Source: Gorsachius magnificus (Eukaryota > Chordata > Aves > Pelecaniformes > Ardeidae). From it: DNA of 64,000 bases. Positions 49,591-60,640 of the stretch are shown here, piece by piece (position 1 is the stretch's first letter; every line of letters starts with the position of its first letter). Made by a program: the position numbers and the translations under genes. The stretch covers positions 59,038,599-59,102,598 of the forward strand of contig CM067084.1 in assembly GCA_034008185.1 (NCBI GenBank), written 5' to 3'. The notes beneath the pieces are model-generated. The model saw nothing but the letters and a program-made list of their open reading frames with translations. It ran no database searches and was not told where the DNA came from.

Positions 49591-51352
49591 TCTAAGTACG
49601 TTTACATTGTTGAATCTTCTGTCCAACCTGGGGGAAAACTGTATTTCAAACCTCTAGAGTTTTGCTTCAGAAAGTGCTGCAGGATAAATCCTGATAAAAC
49701 CTATGCAGCTCTACAAATAAGGTAGATTGCTGTATGTCAGGGCTCTCAATTGTTCATTATTGAATTACAGTGCAAAACACGTATGTTGTAAAGGACTTCA
49801 CTCCTTTAAAAGAGGTGATAAAACATCTTTCTTTCAGGTATCTAGAAATAGGTAGGAAGTCTCAAAAACATTTACGGAACAAGTAGCAGGCGAACAGGGA
49901 CTTAGTCAAAAAGAAATACTGCATGAATAAAAATTACTGTTGGTTATTTAGACATCTGTGTTGGGCAACAGCTTCACCTACTTGGGTGCCAATTTTTAGA
50001 ATTTGTGTTCTGAGCATTAATAGGTACAGCCCTTCTATAAAAATAAAGAACAGGTTCCAGTCTATGAAAGTTTCAGAAATTGCTTTGCCATGAAAACACT
50101 TGAATAATGGCTTGAAACATTTCCAATTTATTTTGCTTCTCAGACCCATGGGATCAAATTCATATCCTCCAGGTCCCAACAACTCAATTACCTGATTATC
50201 TTATCTTCTAGTAGGATTGTTCTCTCGTCTTGATAAAGTTGTGGCATGACCAATGGAAAATATTGTTCTCAGCTGGCCATCAAGGAGCTCACCTCTCTGA
50301 CAATGTCCGTCCTGGAGTTTACCCGAGGCTTTTACGATTACTTGTGGTTTTTAATCCATTTAAAAAACTTATTTATATAGAGAATGTAATTTATTAGGCA
50401 AACTGGTATGGGAAAACTTGGGGGATATGAGAAATTCTACAGAGCAGAATCAGGACCAGCAAAAAGCTCCCAGGATTTACCTAAGACAATATTTCAAGTT
50501 TCAGCTCACACCTTTAAGCTATCCAGCTACCACAATATATGGCACATGTTTAACAGCAAAGGCATGATTATTCCACAACATGTTATGCAACAAAGGGCCA
50601 GTTGTTGTTTTTTGCACTGCCATCACCAACATATGCGCTTCACATTATTGGCAAGCTCAGAGGATACTGTGATAGACTCCAAGCTTTTCTAAAGCTGTCT
50701 ACATACTGTCTACAAAGTCTGTCCCTGAAAGGCTGCACATGCAGCCAGAATCACTCTCTATTGTCTTTAATAATAAGAAAATCACCAAGAGGTTTTAATT
50801 ACGTAGCTCATATAGTGACAGCTGTTTTCAGTGATGTGAAAAAAAAGCTTTTTCTCCCTTTTAACTCTTCCTGCTCTGGTTTCCTCATTTTAGTGACTCA
50901 TACATTCTGTAACTCCCTGGGACAATGAAATGAGTAAGTTAGATTCCCACACTTGCCACCTGCTAGGTCAGGAATAAAAAAAAAAGCCCCTCCACTCATT
51001 TGTCTTGTTTGATGAGCCACTTGATTGAATTGAAGGTAATGAACAGCATTGAACAGAACATAAAAGAAGCTCCTTCATGAAATGCTTTTTGCAAGTATGC
51101 TAATGAAAATAATATATCCTTTCTTCATACTAACACCAAGCACGAATTTGATAGAAAATGAACTAGAGGGTTTTTTGTGTATTTCAGTTGAAACATATCT
51201 AGATGACTATGCATATGGAAACTAAAACCTGCTTGCTTCATATAGTTCTACTTACATATGTTATAGAATTCTATTTTATGGAGTTATAAAATATGTCATC
51301 CTTATATCTAATTGTAACTTTGCCTATTCTGACTTCTGTCTGTTCTGTCTCA
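49591..51352. other. No recognised feature
   Basis: Open frames up to 108 codons (50602-50928, +) occur with no recognisable motif. No repeats seen. Confidence 0.4.
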
Positions 51353-51625
51353 TCATATCATCATGCACCTCTGAGAAAAGAAAAGTCTGGCTCTGGCTTC
51401 TCCATATCCTTTGTTCAAGGTAGTGTATGAACCAAGGTATCCTTTGAGCTTTCCCTTCTCTAGACTGAACAGACCAAGCTTCCTCAACTTCTTTTCATAT
51501 GTTATGTACTCTAGACCCTGACCATGTTGGTGGTCTTGCTCCAGCATGTTAATATCTTTCTTATACTGGGAAGCTCAAAACAGGACACGATAGTCCAGAT
51601 GCAATCTCACAAGTGCCAGAAATGG
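51353..51625 (-). mobile_element. Old CR1 fragment (ORF2 C-terminal part)
   Basis: The minus strand reads a decayed version of the CR1 block [22 protein letters not shown] (here [19 protein letters not shown] at about 51455-51511), followed by a shifted continuation. Its flanks also match CR1 (CTCCAGCATGTTAATATC, then CAGATGCAATCTCACAAGTG). Both ends are worn and the 3' UTR is not recognisable. It is older than the other minus-strand copies. Confidence 0.75.
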
Positions 51626-52367
51626 GAAGAATGACTGTTAGGGACCCACTGACTACTTTTTTACTAATATGTTCCACAACACAGTTGGAATCTTTTCTGA
51701 AACACGGATTTAATTTTTGTAAAGTCAATATCAAACACAAAAATGAAATAACATACCTTGCTAACTGGCTGCACCTGAAATCAGTTAATGAGGTATCTTT
51801 CTGAAACTATCCAGATAAGGTCTAGATCCACAAAAAGATAGCCTCCTTAGACTGCAATTTAAATTCTCAAACCCTGTATCTATCCCTGAGGCTAAAAGAA
51901 ATCCATAACATTGAAAGTCTCATGTAAACTTAAAATAATCTCTAAGTTTTTCGGGAATAGTATGCTCCAGAGTATGCCGAGCATAGAACACTGATCCCTC
52001 CCAGATTCTGTCCACAGGGTCATTTCCTAGCCTGTCAAAGGACTACTTGTGCAGATGTATCTGGTACTGTATTGGCCAAATAAAACCCTGTTTAGGCTTT
52101 GGAAAAATATAAACATTTTTTCCAGGTTCCATGAACTGAAAGTTTTCTGACAAAACCAAGTTTGGTCAGAACAATTCACACTTGTTCAAAAAGGAAGCCT
52201 AGCAACTTGAATGAAAGGGAAGTTTGACATGACAATGCTGAATTTACCATCTGTGCATCTAAACTCTACAGTTTGCATCTTGGAATTACGCATCAGAGTA
52301 TATAATTGAATTTAGAAAGATCCCAATCTATCTTCCCTCCTCCTCACTCCACAAAACACTATCAAAC
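51626..52367. other. No recognised feature
   Basis: AT-rich DNA without recognised gene or repeat. Confidence 0.4.
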
Positions 52368-52811
52368 TTAAAGCTGTGGCCTGAATGCAACTAATGCAGT
52401 AATATCTTTGTGTTTGTAAAAATCTGAAAATGTAGTACTGGTAAATGACCTTCCAAGTTGATCATGCAAACTACTAACTGCAGGACTCATTGCTTTCTCC
52501 GTTGCCCTTGTCAGACTCTTCAGTGACAGGTCAAGGTACTCCATAACCTGAAGAACTGGGAAGTTCTTCATGCTGCTGACATCCTCTTTGGAAGACCACC
52601 TACAAATGTGCTTACAACATTGCAGGCAGTATGGCAGCCAATTCATCTTCCTCTGCCCTTCAGGGGAACCACTTCTGGAGGGATGTGATGTGCTAGTGGA
52701 ATTCCACTGTTGAGCACCAGCAGCACATACAGAGTTTTCAGCCATGAAGAGCCACCTGCAGTATTCTTTATCAAACTGGCATACAGGCTTTTGGCATGCA
52801 TTCTGGTGCAA
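52368..52811 (-). CDS. Unrecognised 147-codon open frame
   Basis: The longest minus-strand open frame outside the repeats. It starts at an ATG at 52811 and the product has 147 residues, with Cys and Trp scattered in the first half (CRWLFMAENSVC, then LPYCLQCCKHICRW) and a Ser/Thr-rich second half. I see no known domain, signal peptide or membrane segment, and no clear splice sites or promoter next to it. The local base composition is less AT-rich than its flanks. It could be a coding exon, a pseudogene, part of an unknown repeat or chance; I lean to non-functional. Confidence 0.2.
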   Translation of the reverse strand: MHQNACQKPVCQFDKEYCRWLFMAENSVCAAGAQQWNSTSTSHPSRSGSPEGQRKMNWLPYCLQCCKHICRWSSKEDVSSMKNFPVLQVMEYLDLSLKSLTRATEKAMSPAVSSLHDQLGRSFTSTTFSDFYKHKDITALVAFRPQL

Positions 52812-55325
52812 TGAGTCCTGCCATTTAACAACTGCATGAAAAAGTGTGTCTCCCTCTCTGTGTGTTGAACCTGCTAGTTCCTGTCATGCTGGAATCATTC
52901 CTGTAATCTGGACTGACAGAGGTGCTCAGGACAACAGTGCAAAGCAATTATCAGAAAATTGCTGTGTTACTGGGCATAGAGACGGGGGCCTGGGATCTGC
53001 ACTGCTGTGATCACTGTGGAAAACTTGCAGGGTGAGAAAGGGCCAGCAAGTATGGGCAATAGGAGCAGTTGCTGTGCATCTGCTGGATAAGAACAGCTTT
53101 TGCTTCTGTAGCCTAAGTTATGTGCCAAATGGCCAAATGACAGACTGCTAATTAAAATGTTCTCTGAAAACCACCTTTAGCATTTCGGACAAATGGAGCT
53201 TATTATATATGCTTATGGTAGAGTTATCACAGTGCATGTAGATCACGAGTCCCAGACTTTCTTCTTGTATCAGCCCCTGGTCCCAGAGAACACATACATA
53301 TCAAATCAACACTGACTTTGCCAATCCCTGCAGAAGGTCCTTCCCTGGGAGTGCAAAGTCCATAGATAGAGAAGCCAGAGGACTGTGGACATAACCTTGG
53401 CTAGACACCATCCCAGGATCTGGAGATTTTCTACGTGTGTGTAATCCAGTCATGGGAGCAGATGTTTGCTCCAGCCTGTGATCAAGTTAGAGAAATCTGA
53501 GGACTGCTGTAATGTTCATGTCTGACTTTAAATCACTATAGAGGCTTATGCTACTGAAAGGGTCACCATCCCTGGATTTTACAACTCCTTGTTCCTCTGA
53601 TTTCTTTGCAGTATTTGAGTACGAAAGGCTGCTTTTTTAGCAGCCAGTTTCTTCAGTGGGCTTCTGACAAGGACAGTCATTCACTAAGAAAAATTTCCAT
53701 TTGTTTTCAAATCCACACATATCAGAATGAAAAGCCTCCTCAAGCTGTTTATTTTAAGATCTATAAATAAATTCCTTTTCTGTGTTGGAACAACCACAAA
53801 ATAATGTTAATTAACAAATGGCAGTAGTAAAGATTACAGTGGTGATCACTGTATACTGAGTTGCATTGCTTATGCACTTGTTAGTATCAGTGATGATCTT
53901 ATATGAAGAGGGAAAAGAAACGATCCAATTTAATGGTTCTACAAGAAGATAATTTTTAAGTAGAACAGGACAAAAATAAGCACAAGAGGGGTTTTTAATT
54001 TTTAGTGTTTACAAAAATAACTTTTAACTAGAAGAAAATTCACAAATATCTGCTAAACAAGATGTGAGAAGAAAAATTATGAATGCCGTAAATTGGACAT
54101 TCTGAATGCAACTAATTTAATGAAACCATTAGTGAGACACCAATTGGATACAGTATTATTACATTGCTCTATCATAAATACGGTTGATTTAAAAATTCAT
54201 TTTTCTCGAAGACTAGATCTAAATGTAAATTAGACCACTTGTCCTCTGTTACAATTGGCTTTGCTAATTATAATGAATATTTACATAAGAAATGAAGATG
54301 TAACATGTAGACTGTTATATACTTTTCTCAGTAATTTCAAATCTGTACATGAATTTGAAAGCCAATTAATGCAATATCCAATAAAGTAATACCTGTATAT
54401 GAATCTGAAAGCAAATATTATGTAAAATAATGTAACATAATGTAATATGATTGCCCTTATTGACTTCAGCAGAAGTCTTGTCTACATAAAGGTATTTTTA
54501 AAATTAGTCCTTAACAGTCTTCTGATTGAACTCTTACTGATCAAGGGAAAAATCCATTGTTTGGGTGCCTCACTGTCATTGTTGTGTTAAATCAAACCAC
54601 TACTGTCTCCACATTTCTAACACTTGCACTATCACATCTCAGCCTAGAAATTTATCAACTCTGGAGTTCACAGTTAAGTGGGTTGTTTAGCAGCAGCAAA
54701 ACAAGAAGGGTTAGAAAATCAGGGACATATTTCTATACTCACTGACTTGAAGCATTTCCTCTTAAACCTATGTCACTTTTGAAATTTATACAAAAGTCGT
54801 TTTCTTTACTTCTTAAGTGGTAAGAGGAATAATGAAATATTTCTCTCTAGCTAACATACATTTGTACTCCCTTACTACTTCTCTGACTGATGCAATTCCA
54901 GGCTTTCCTGCTGATAGAAATGACTAGGTAGTTCTTCACTCTTCCTTGTAATAATTCTCTGAAATTCAGTCTTAAGAGCCTAAATAGACTATGAAATTTA
55001 CTGAAAAAAATAATAACACATTTTAAAATCTGCACAAGCTGGCCTAAAAATCTGCCCATATGCAAAATAGATTTTTTCTCTTTCAGCCATTCTTTTGTCA
55101 AAAGAACAAAAAAAAATCTTTTTCCAGTAGGATTCACTTTTTACTTCATTTTGCCCTTTCCTCAGACTCACTATTTTCTCTAATCGGGGTATGCCTGCTA
55201 TCCTATTAGGCTAATCAGGCACTGCAGAATTATTCCTTTATGTCTAAGACAGATATCTGCCTCCCCCCAAATTAAAAGTGTTCATATTACGGAGTTTTTA
55301 ATAGGCAATATAATTTTTTACTAGC
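52812..55325. other. No recognised feature
   Basis: The part from about 52860 to 53600 is moderately GC-balanced and then grades into AT-rich DNA. No gene or repeat recognised. Confidence 0.4.
55321..55325. repeat. Probable left target-site duplication
   Basis: CTAGC here and CTAAC at 56329-56333 match at 4 of 5 bases, directly outside the LTR ends. Confidence 0.55.
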
Positions 55326-55709
55326 TGTGGCGGGTTGACCCTGGCTGGATGCCAGGTGCCCACCAAAGCCAATCTGTCACTCCCCTCCTCAGCTGGACAG
55401 GTGAGAGAAAATATGATGAAAAACTCATGGGTCAAGATAGGGACAGGGAGAGATCACTCACCAATTACCATCAAGGGCAAAATCAGACTCAACTTGGGAA
55501 AACTAATTTAATTTCTTGCCAATCAAATCAGAGCAGAATAATGAAAAATAAATCCAAATCTTAAAAACACCTCCCTTCCACCCGTCCCTTCTTCCCGGGC
55601 TCAACTTCACTCCCCATTTTCTCTACCTCCCCCCCACAGCAGCACAGGGGAACAGGCAATAGGGGTTGCAGTCAGTTCATCACACATCATTTCTGCCTCT
55701 CCTTCCTCC

Positions 55710-56132
55710 TCAGGGAGAGGACTCCTCACACTCTTCCTCTGCTCCAGTGTGGGGTCCCTCCCATGGGCTGAAGTTCTTCATGAACTGCTCCAGCGTGGGT
55801 CCCTTCCACAGGGTGCAGACCCTCAGGAACAGACTGCTCCAGCATGGATCCCTCACAGGGTCACAAGCCATGCCAGCAAACCTGCTCCAGCATGGGCTCC
55901 TCTCTGCACGGGTCCACAGGTCCTGCTGCAGATGGAGATCTGCTCCACCGTGGACCTCCATGGGCTGCAGGGGGACAGCCTGCCCCACCATGGGCTGCAC
56001 CAGGGGCTGCAGGGGAATCTCTGCTCCAGCACCTGGAGCACCTCCTCCCCCTCCTTCGCCACTGATCTTGGTGTCTGCAGAACTGTTCCTCTCACATATT
56101 CTCATTTCTCTCTCTGGCTGCAAAATGCACAA
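55710..56132 (-). pseudogene. Open frame inside LTR, not a real gene
   Basis: A 140-codon minus-strand frame runs through the LTR's tandem-repeat region. The product is repetitive and low in complexity (Gly-rich GEGGGGGAPGAGAE, then recurring W/S-rich units). It arises because the repeat units contain no stop in this frame. A 254-codon frame on the opposite strand (55749-56513) covers the same DNA. Neither has a known domain. Confidence 0.6.
55735..56040 (-). repeat. Tandem repeat within LTR
   Basis: The plus-strand word GCTCCA(G/C) recurs at 55741, 55787, 55836, 55884, 55942 and 56023, so units are about 46-58 bp with a longer last interval. Neighbouring words (GTGGGTCCC, CACAGGGT, CATGGGCT) recur with it. 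On the sense (minus) strand the unit core is CTGGAGC. Confidence 0.8.
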
Positions 56133-56147
56133 GTTTTCTCCCCCCTT

Positions 56148-56155
56148 CTTAAATA
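56148..56155 (-). promoter_or_regulatory. TATA-like box of the minus-strand LTR
   Basis: TATTTAAG on the minus strand, about 175 bp from the LTR start, a usual place for a U3 promoter. Confidence 0.5.
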
Positions 56156-56328
56156 TGTTATCAGAGAGGTGCTACCACCATCCCTGATGGGCTCAGCCTT
56201 GGCCAGCAGCGGGTCCAACTTGGAGCCAGCTGGCATTGGCTCCATCAGACACAGGGGAAGCTCCTGGCAGCTTCTCACAGAAGCCACACCTGTGGCCCCC
56301 CAAAATATTGCCACGCAAACCCAATACA

Positions 56329-56333
56329 CTAAC
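56329..56333. repeat. Probable right target-site duplication
   Basis: CTAAC, one mismatch from CTAGC at 55321-55325. Confidence 0.55.
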
Positions 56334-57474
56334 CGAACAATTCTTTCACTTTTTCAAAATTTGTCTGGAAGTTTTTTAATTTTGGAGGGGAGGGATGAAT
56401 TCTCATTTTTCATCAGTTTAATTTCATCATGTGGAAGTTATCATTGGAGGATTTATAATCAGGTGGGAAATCAGTTGCAGGATTGGAGCCTTCAGCTTTT
56501 TCACTGTGAGTAGTCTTTTTGAGTCCACTGAGTAACTCAAGATGTATATATTTTAGTGTCAATGTCAATAATGGAGCTAGGGTTATGTGGCTACATGCAT
56601 GAGTTACAGCACGGTGAACTAAAATGCAGAGTAATCATGCATATTCATTCCCTTGAAATATTTGTTCACAGGTATAAATGTGTTTGCCACAGCTGCCACT
56701 GGGATATAAACTCTCATTTAGAATGGGATAGAAACATGAAGTGGTTAATGTTGATCTGACAATACATACTGAAGAACCAACCTTAGGGTTCACTATCGAA
56801 AATGTGTGACATTGAATAACACTCATGTCAGTAGCACTTAAAAGTATTACAAAAGCATTCAAAGGTTTTTTTGATAAAAAATGCAGAATTATCAGTAAAA
56901 TGTATATGTATAAGTATTTGAGAGGGCTTTTTCACAGAAAACGCTTCTGAAGTTACAACAAAATAATGAAAAGATCATTTTTTGGCTCTTTTTAAAACCT
57001 AAAGAAAAGAATTCTACACTTCCAGAAGTGTTCTTTCAAACTAAAAGTGACCAAAACCTACATGTTCAACAAAGTTTCCCCTTACAGTAAAACAAAGCTT
57101 TCTGACACAGACTCTACCCGAACAAAAGATTGTTTAATCTCTGCCAGTTTCTCAAGGGAAAAGATAGTTTCAGCAGTGATTCTGCTCAAGCTGGTTTTTG
57201 ACGAAACTTTAGCTATAGAAGGGAAGAAAAAAAAAAAGGAAAACCATAAAACCCTACAGAATTTTCTAGAAGGAAAGAGTCCCTGACTATTTTGTTCAGG
57301 TCTAATACAGCTGGAATATAGGTAACACTAAGGAAGATGGCTAGGTAAGCATACCAAAATTTGTTTCCTTGATAAAACTGGCACCCCAAACCAACACAAA
57401 TTTGGCCCTCTTGGCAAGGTGTTACTGTGCATATGACATATGTGAGAGCACCAGAATGTAGTGCTGTGTCAAGT
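56334..57474. other. No recognised feature
   Basis: AT-rich DNA to the right of the LTR. Nothing recognised. Confidence 0.4.
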
Positions 57475-57725
57475 CATGGGTCCAGCTAGTCCAGTACCCA
57501 GTCCCTGATACAACCCTGATACAAGTGGATGTTCAGAGAAGGGTATATAGAAAGGAGGAAGGATGTACAAAGCATCCCCAAGGTTCTCTTCTAGCTGCCA
57601 GTTTGAGGCTCAGGCAACACCTGAGACCCAGACATACTTTGAGTTCAGAAAACTTCAGTCGCTCCCTTCTCCATGGACATGGCTAGTCTGTGTGAATTTT
57701 TAGAACCCACAGCAGGCGCTTTCAA
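57475..57725 (-). mobile_element. Ancient CR1-like fragment
   Basis: The plus strand reads GGGTCCAGCTAGTCCAGTACCC, then a GTTCTCTTCTAGCTGCCAGTTTGAGGCTC-like stretch and CATGGCTAGTCTGTG. These follow the order of the reverse-complemented 3' end of old amniote CR1 elements (GTCCATCTAGTCCAGTATCC, then a CAGCTTCTGGCA block). Divergence is high and the borders are approximate. Confidence 0.5.
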
Positions 57726-59904
57726 TGAGGTCTTCTGAAGCAAGGATGTATTGCACTGTTGTTGCCACATATTCTAATAGCAATATTGCCTTTAGGTGAT
57801 GATGGATAAGATAGTGTATATATATAACGGTTCCCACTAAGAAGTAGTGCCCACTATCAAAAAAGTGCACAATAATTCTGTGTTATTATTTTATTTTATT
57901 CATCATCATCATCATAATTTGGAAATGTAAAGTATTTCCATTGTAATAATTGTGAGGCTGTAAACAAGCATTTAGGTTAATGTAGAAAACTGCATTCACA
58001 AAAGCTTTTCTTTGTATTTATTAATGGTAGTTTCCACTCAGCTCAGAGTTCCATGCATTAATTACTTCAGTATCAAAGGTATAAGGTCCCTAATTTTTTT
58101 CATAGTAAGCAATAAAAGTTTTGCTTGCACCCTGGAATCTAATGTTATAAGTTTATTTTCTCCTATGATTGTCATTAGGTACTGTGTCATTAACTTCTTA
58201 TCAGTCTTTAAGTTGAATCAAAGCAAAAGATTTGCCTTAAATGTGTAAAACTGTGAGTCTATAACAGCACATTTGTCTTTATGGGAAAAAAAAACTTTTT
58301 GAAATTGATTTTGATTTTCTGTGCAAAGTCTAAATTAAATCTCTTCTGTACTCTAATTTTTCTACATTGCCTAATCTTTAACATACAGAATACAGCTGTT
58401 AACCAACTTCATTTCCACACTTCTTGGTTTCTTTTCTCACTTTAAATATCCTGTTTATGGAACGGGCTTACAGATCCAAGGAAATCCTTCCTGACCATTT
58501 CCGCCTTTCTTATCTGGAATGAAAGTCCCAGATAGTATTTGTACTTTTAAATAAAATTAATCTGTGCCACCTCTGCATTCTGTCTTTAATTCAAGTGTTA
58601 TTGGCCTCATTGATTTTTTGGTTTCTCAAAGGTAGCCTTTCCAAAATACTAGTGTTTATTACTGATCAGTATTTTATTATTGCTGCAATTTAGCAGGATC
58701 TGAGTCTGTTCATGACTTCATGGATCAACACTATCTCCTGCTACATGCATTTTTGCCATATTCTTGTTATTTGTTAAAATAACCATCTCCATTTGACAGG
58801 TTGCTAAATTTTTTAGATGCACCATCATGTCTCCTGATGCATCTCAGGACCATTATTTCTAATTTATGTCTAGTAAATAAAATGTGCACTAAATATGCAA
58901 AGTATGTGATAAATGGCAATTCAGCTAGTTTATCAATAGATTTTTCAATATACTTGCAAAGTAATTTATCTGATTTTAAATAGTTTTATGTTAAATGGCA
59001 GGAGGGTGGGGATGATGACACACTTATCTGATACTCTTCAAGGAACCATGCTATATTACACAGAAACCAGATATGATTCTTTCCAGTAGTTAACTTGACA
59101 CCTGACATCGCAAATTACCTTATGAAGGAGTCACAATAGATTCTCCATGTCAATTTTTTTGTGGCATCAGACTTCAAATTTTTTTTTATGTTCCCCAAAT
59201 GCTAAGTCATAACTCATTCCCGATTACATTGCTCTGCCAGTATAAAAAAAATCTACTGTATGTATGTAAATGTCTTGCTAAATACAATCTCTCTCTTTGA
59301 TTTTTTAAAGACTGTAGGCACCAGTCATCAGGCACAGATTTTAAGCTCTCAGTAAGGCACACAAACATGAGAGCATGTCATAAGTCTGAGCGAGGTACAT
59401 ACATGATAATTCTGAATAATGCAGCTAAAAGCTACAGAGGGGCAGAATTTAAGACACATTACTATTGACTAGCTTTGACAGCTCCCCACCACAGAATACT
59501 GTCTTGCATCCCTAGGAATAATAAACGCCTTATTGAAAGATTCCTGAAACACTGAGCCACGGGGGAGAGTTGAGGAGTCACAAGGCAAAAAAACTTAGTT
59601 TTAGTGCTGTGTTGTAACCTAAAGGAGCTGATGAGACCTAGAAATGTACCAAAGAGGCAATAGTGAATATGAATGGAGTAATTTTACCTCGTTATAGAAG
59701 GCTGGAGAGAACAATGTTAGGATAGCCATCTGAACAAATACAAGGAGGGAAACTACTGGATGGATATTAATTTTACAGAAAAGAGCTTCAGAATCCACCG
59801 TGAATTTTAAGGTGAAAATTAGTGAAGGGCTGTGCTGCTGTAAAAACCAAATACGTTACTGTTAGGGATAACAAGACTGTGAAGTAATCCTTACGCTCTG
59901 TTCA
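57726..59904. other. No recognised gene; minor simple repeats
   Basis: Contains a short TA repeat near 57816-57827 and a TTTTA/ATC repeat stretch at about 57886-57915. The region is otherwise AT-rich without recognised content; further ancient repeat debris is possible but I cannot define it. Confidence 0.4.
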
Positions 59905-60150
59905 GCATTAGGAAGGTCTTATCTGGAGTATTGCGCCAGATTTTAGTTAGAAGAGTTACTTTCTAGTGGTACAGGTAGTTAAGCGTTGGAATAGATTGCC
60001 TAGAGAGGTTATAGACTCTCCAGTGGTGGAAGTTTTTAAGAACAAGCTAGATAAACCTCGATCAAGAATGTGTACAGCTGATCCTGGTCTGGAGTAGTGG
60101 ATGAACTGGATGACTTTGCCTAGTATCTTCCCAGCCCTATTTTGTATTAA
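59905..60150 (+). mobile_element. Old CR1 3' fragment
   Basis: Decayed CR1 C-terminal words appear in order: TTATCTGGAGTATTGCGCCA (the LEYC block) near 59920, GGAATAGATTGCCTAGAGAGGT (the WNGLPRE block) near 59990, then GTGGTGGAAGTTTTTAAG and a worn 3' UTR (GGATGACTTTGCCTAG). A deletion removes the part between the first two words. Confidence 0.75.
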
Positions 60151-60584
60151 TACTATGCATTTTAGAATTATGTGAATAAAAAATATAGTTCTGATAGGAT
60201 GTTGAAATATTGGAGAAAGTACAGAAAAGCTGAAAAATTTATCTTGAAAAAGTCATGTTTTAGTAAGACATTTAAAAAGCATTTCCAAAAATTAAAATTG
60301 ATTATTCTGTTGAAGAAGAAAAACACTCGTAGAGAAAATGGTAGTTCTGAAACCATCCTTAGGTAGGTAGAGAAACATACAAAAAAATCACTGACCAGAA
60401 GCTAGACAGGACTGGAAATAATGCCAAAGTGTTAACAAGATGTTAACCACTGAGGCAAACTAGCAAAAGCCCACACCAGGATTTGAGGCAGAGATCTTTC
60501 TGAAATACGTGTTTTGGGGAAGGTTCACTTCAGCAAAGACACAATATGTAAGTACAGGAAATACATACCTTTTGGTATGCTGGA

Positions 60585-60640
60585 GGTCAGATTAGGTTAG
60601 ATTATCTAATGGTCCCTTCCAACTTTATACGATAATTAAC
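60585..60640 (+). mobile_element. CR1 3'-UTR scrap
   Basis: TTAGATTATCTAATGGTCCC and TTCCAACTTTA match the conserved last 40 bases of CR1 3' UTRs. The octamer tail is lost. It may be a separate insertion or a displaced end of the fragment at 59905. Confidence 0.6.

Larger units (their letters stand above)
55326..56328 (-). mobile_element. Solo LTR of a second retrovirus family, 1003 bp
   Basis: The minus strand starts TGTATTGGGTTTGCGTGGCA at 56328 and ends GGGTCAACCCGCCACA at 55326, so TG...CA borders hold. A TATTTAAG box lies at 56148-56155 (minus). The middle carries a tandem repeat of about 46-58 bp units. A worn, AT-rich AATTAAATTAGT stretch near 55500 lies where the polyadenylation signal would be expected. 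It differs completely from the family at 34849. I recognise the type as a common avian LTR but will not give a library name. No internal genes remain on either side. Confidence 0.8.

Noticed and set aside
55749..56513. 254-codon plus-strand open frame, the longest in the window
   Set aside because: It lies mostly within the minus-strand LTR and follows its tandem repeat; the product is repetitive and has no domain. It is an LTR by-product.
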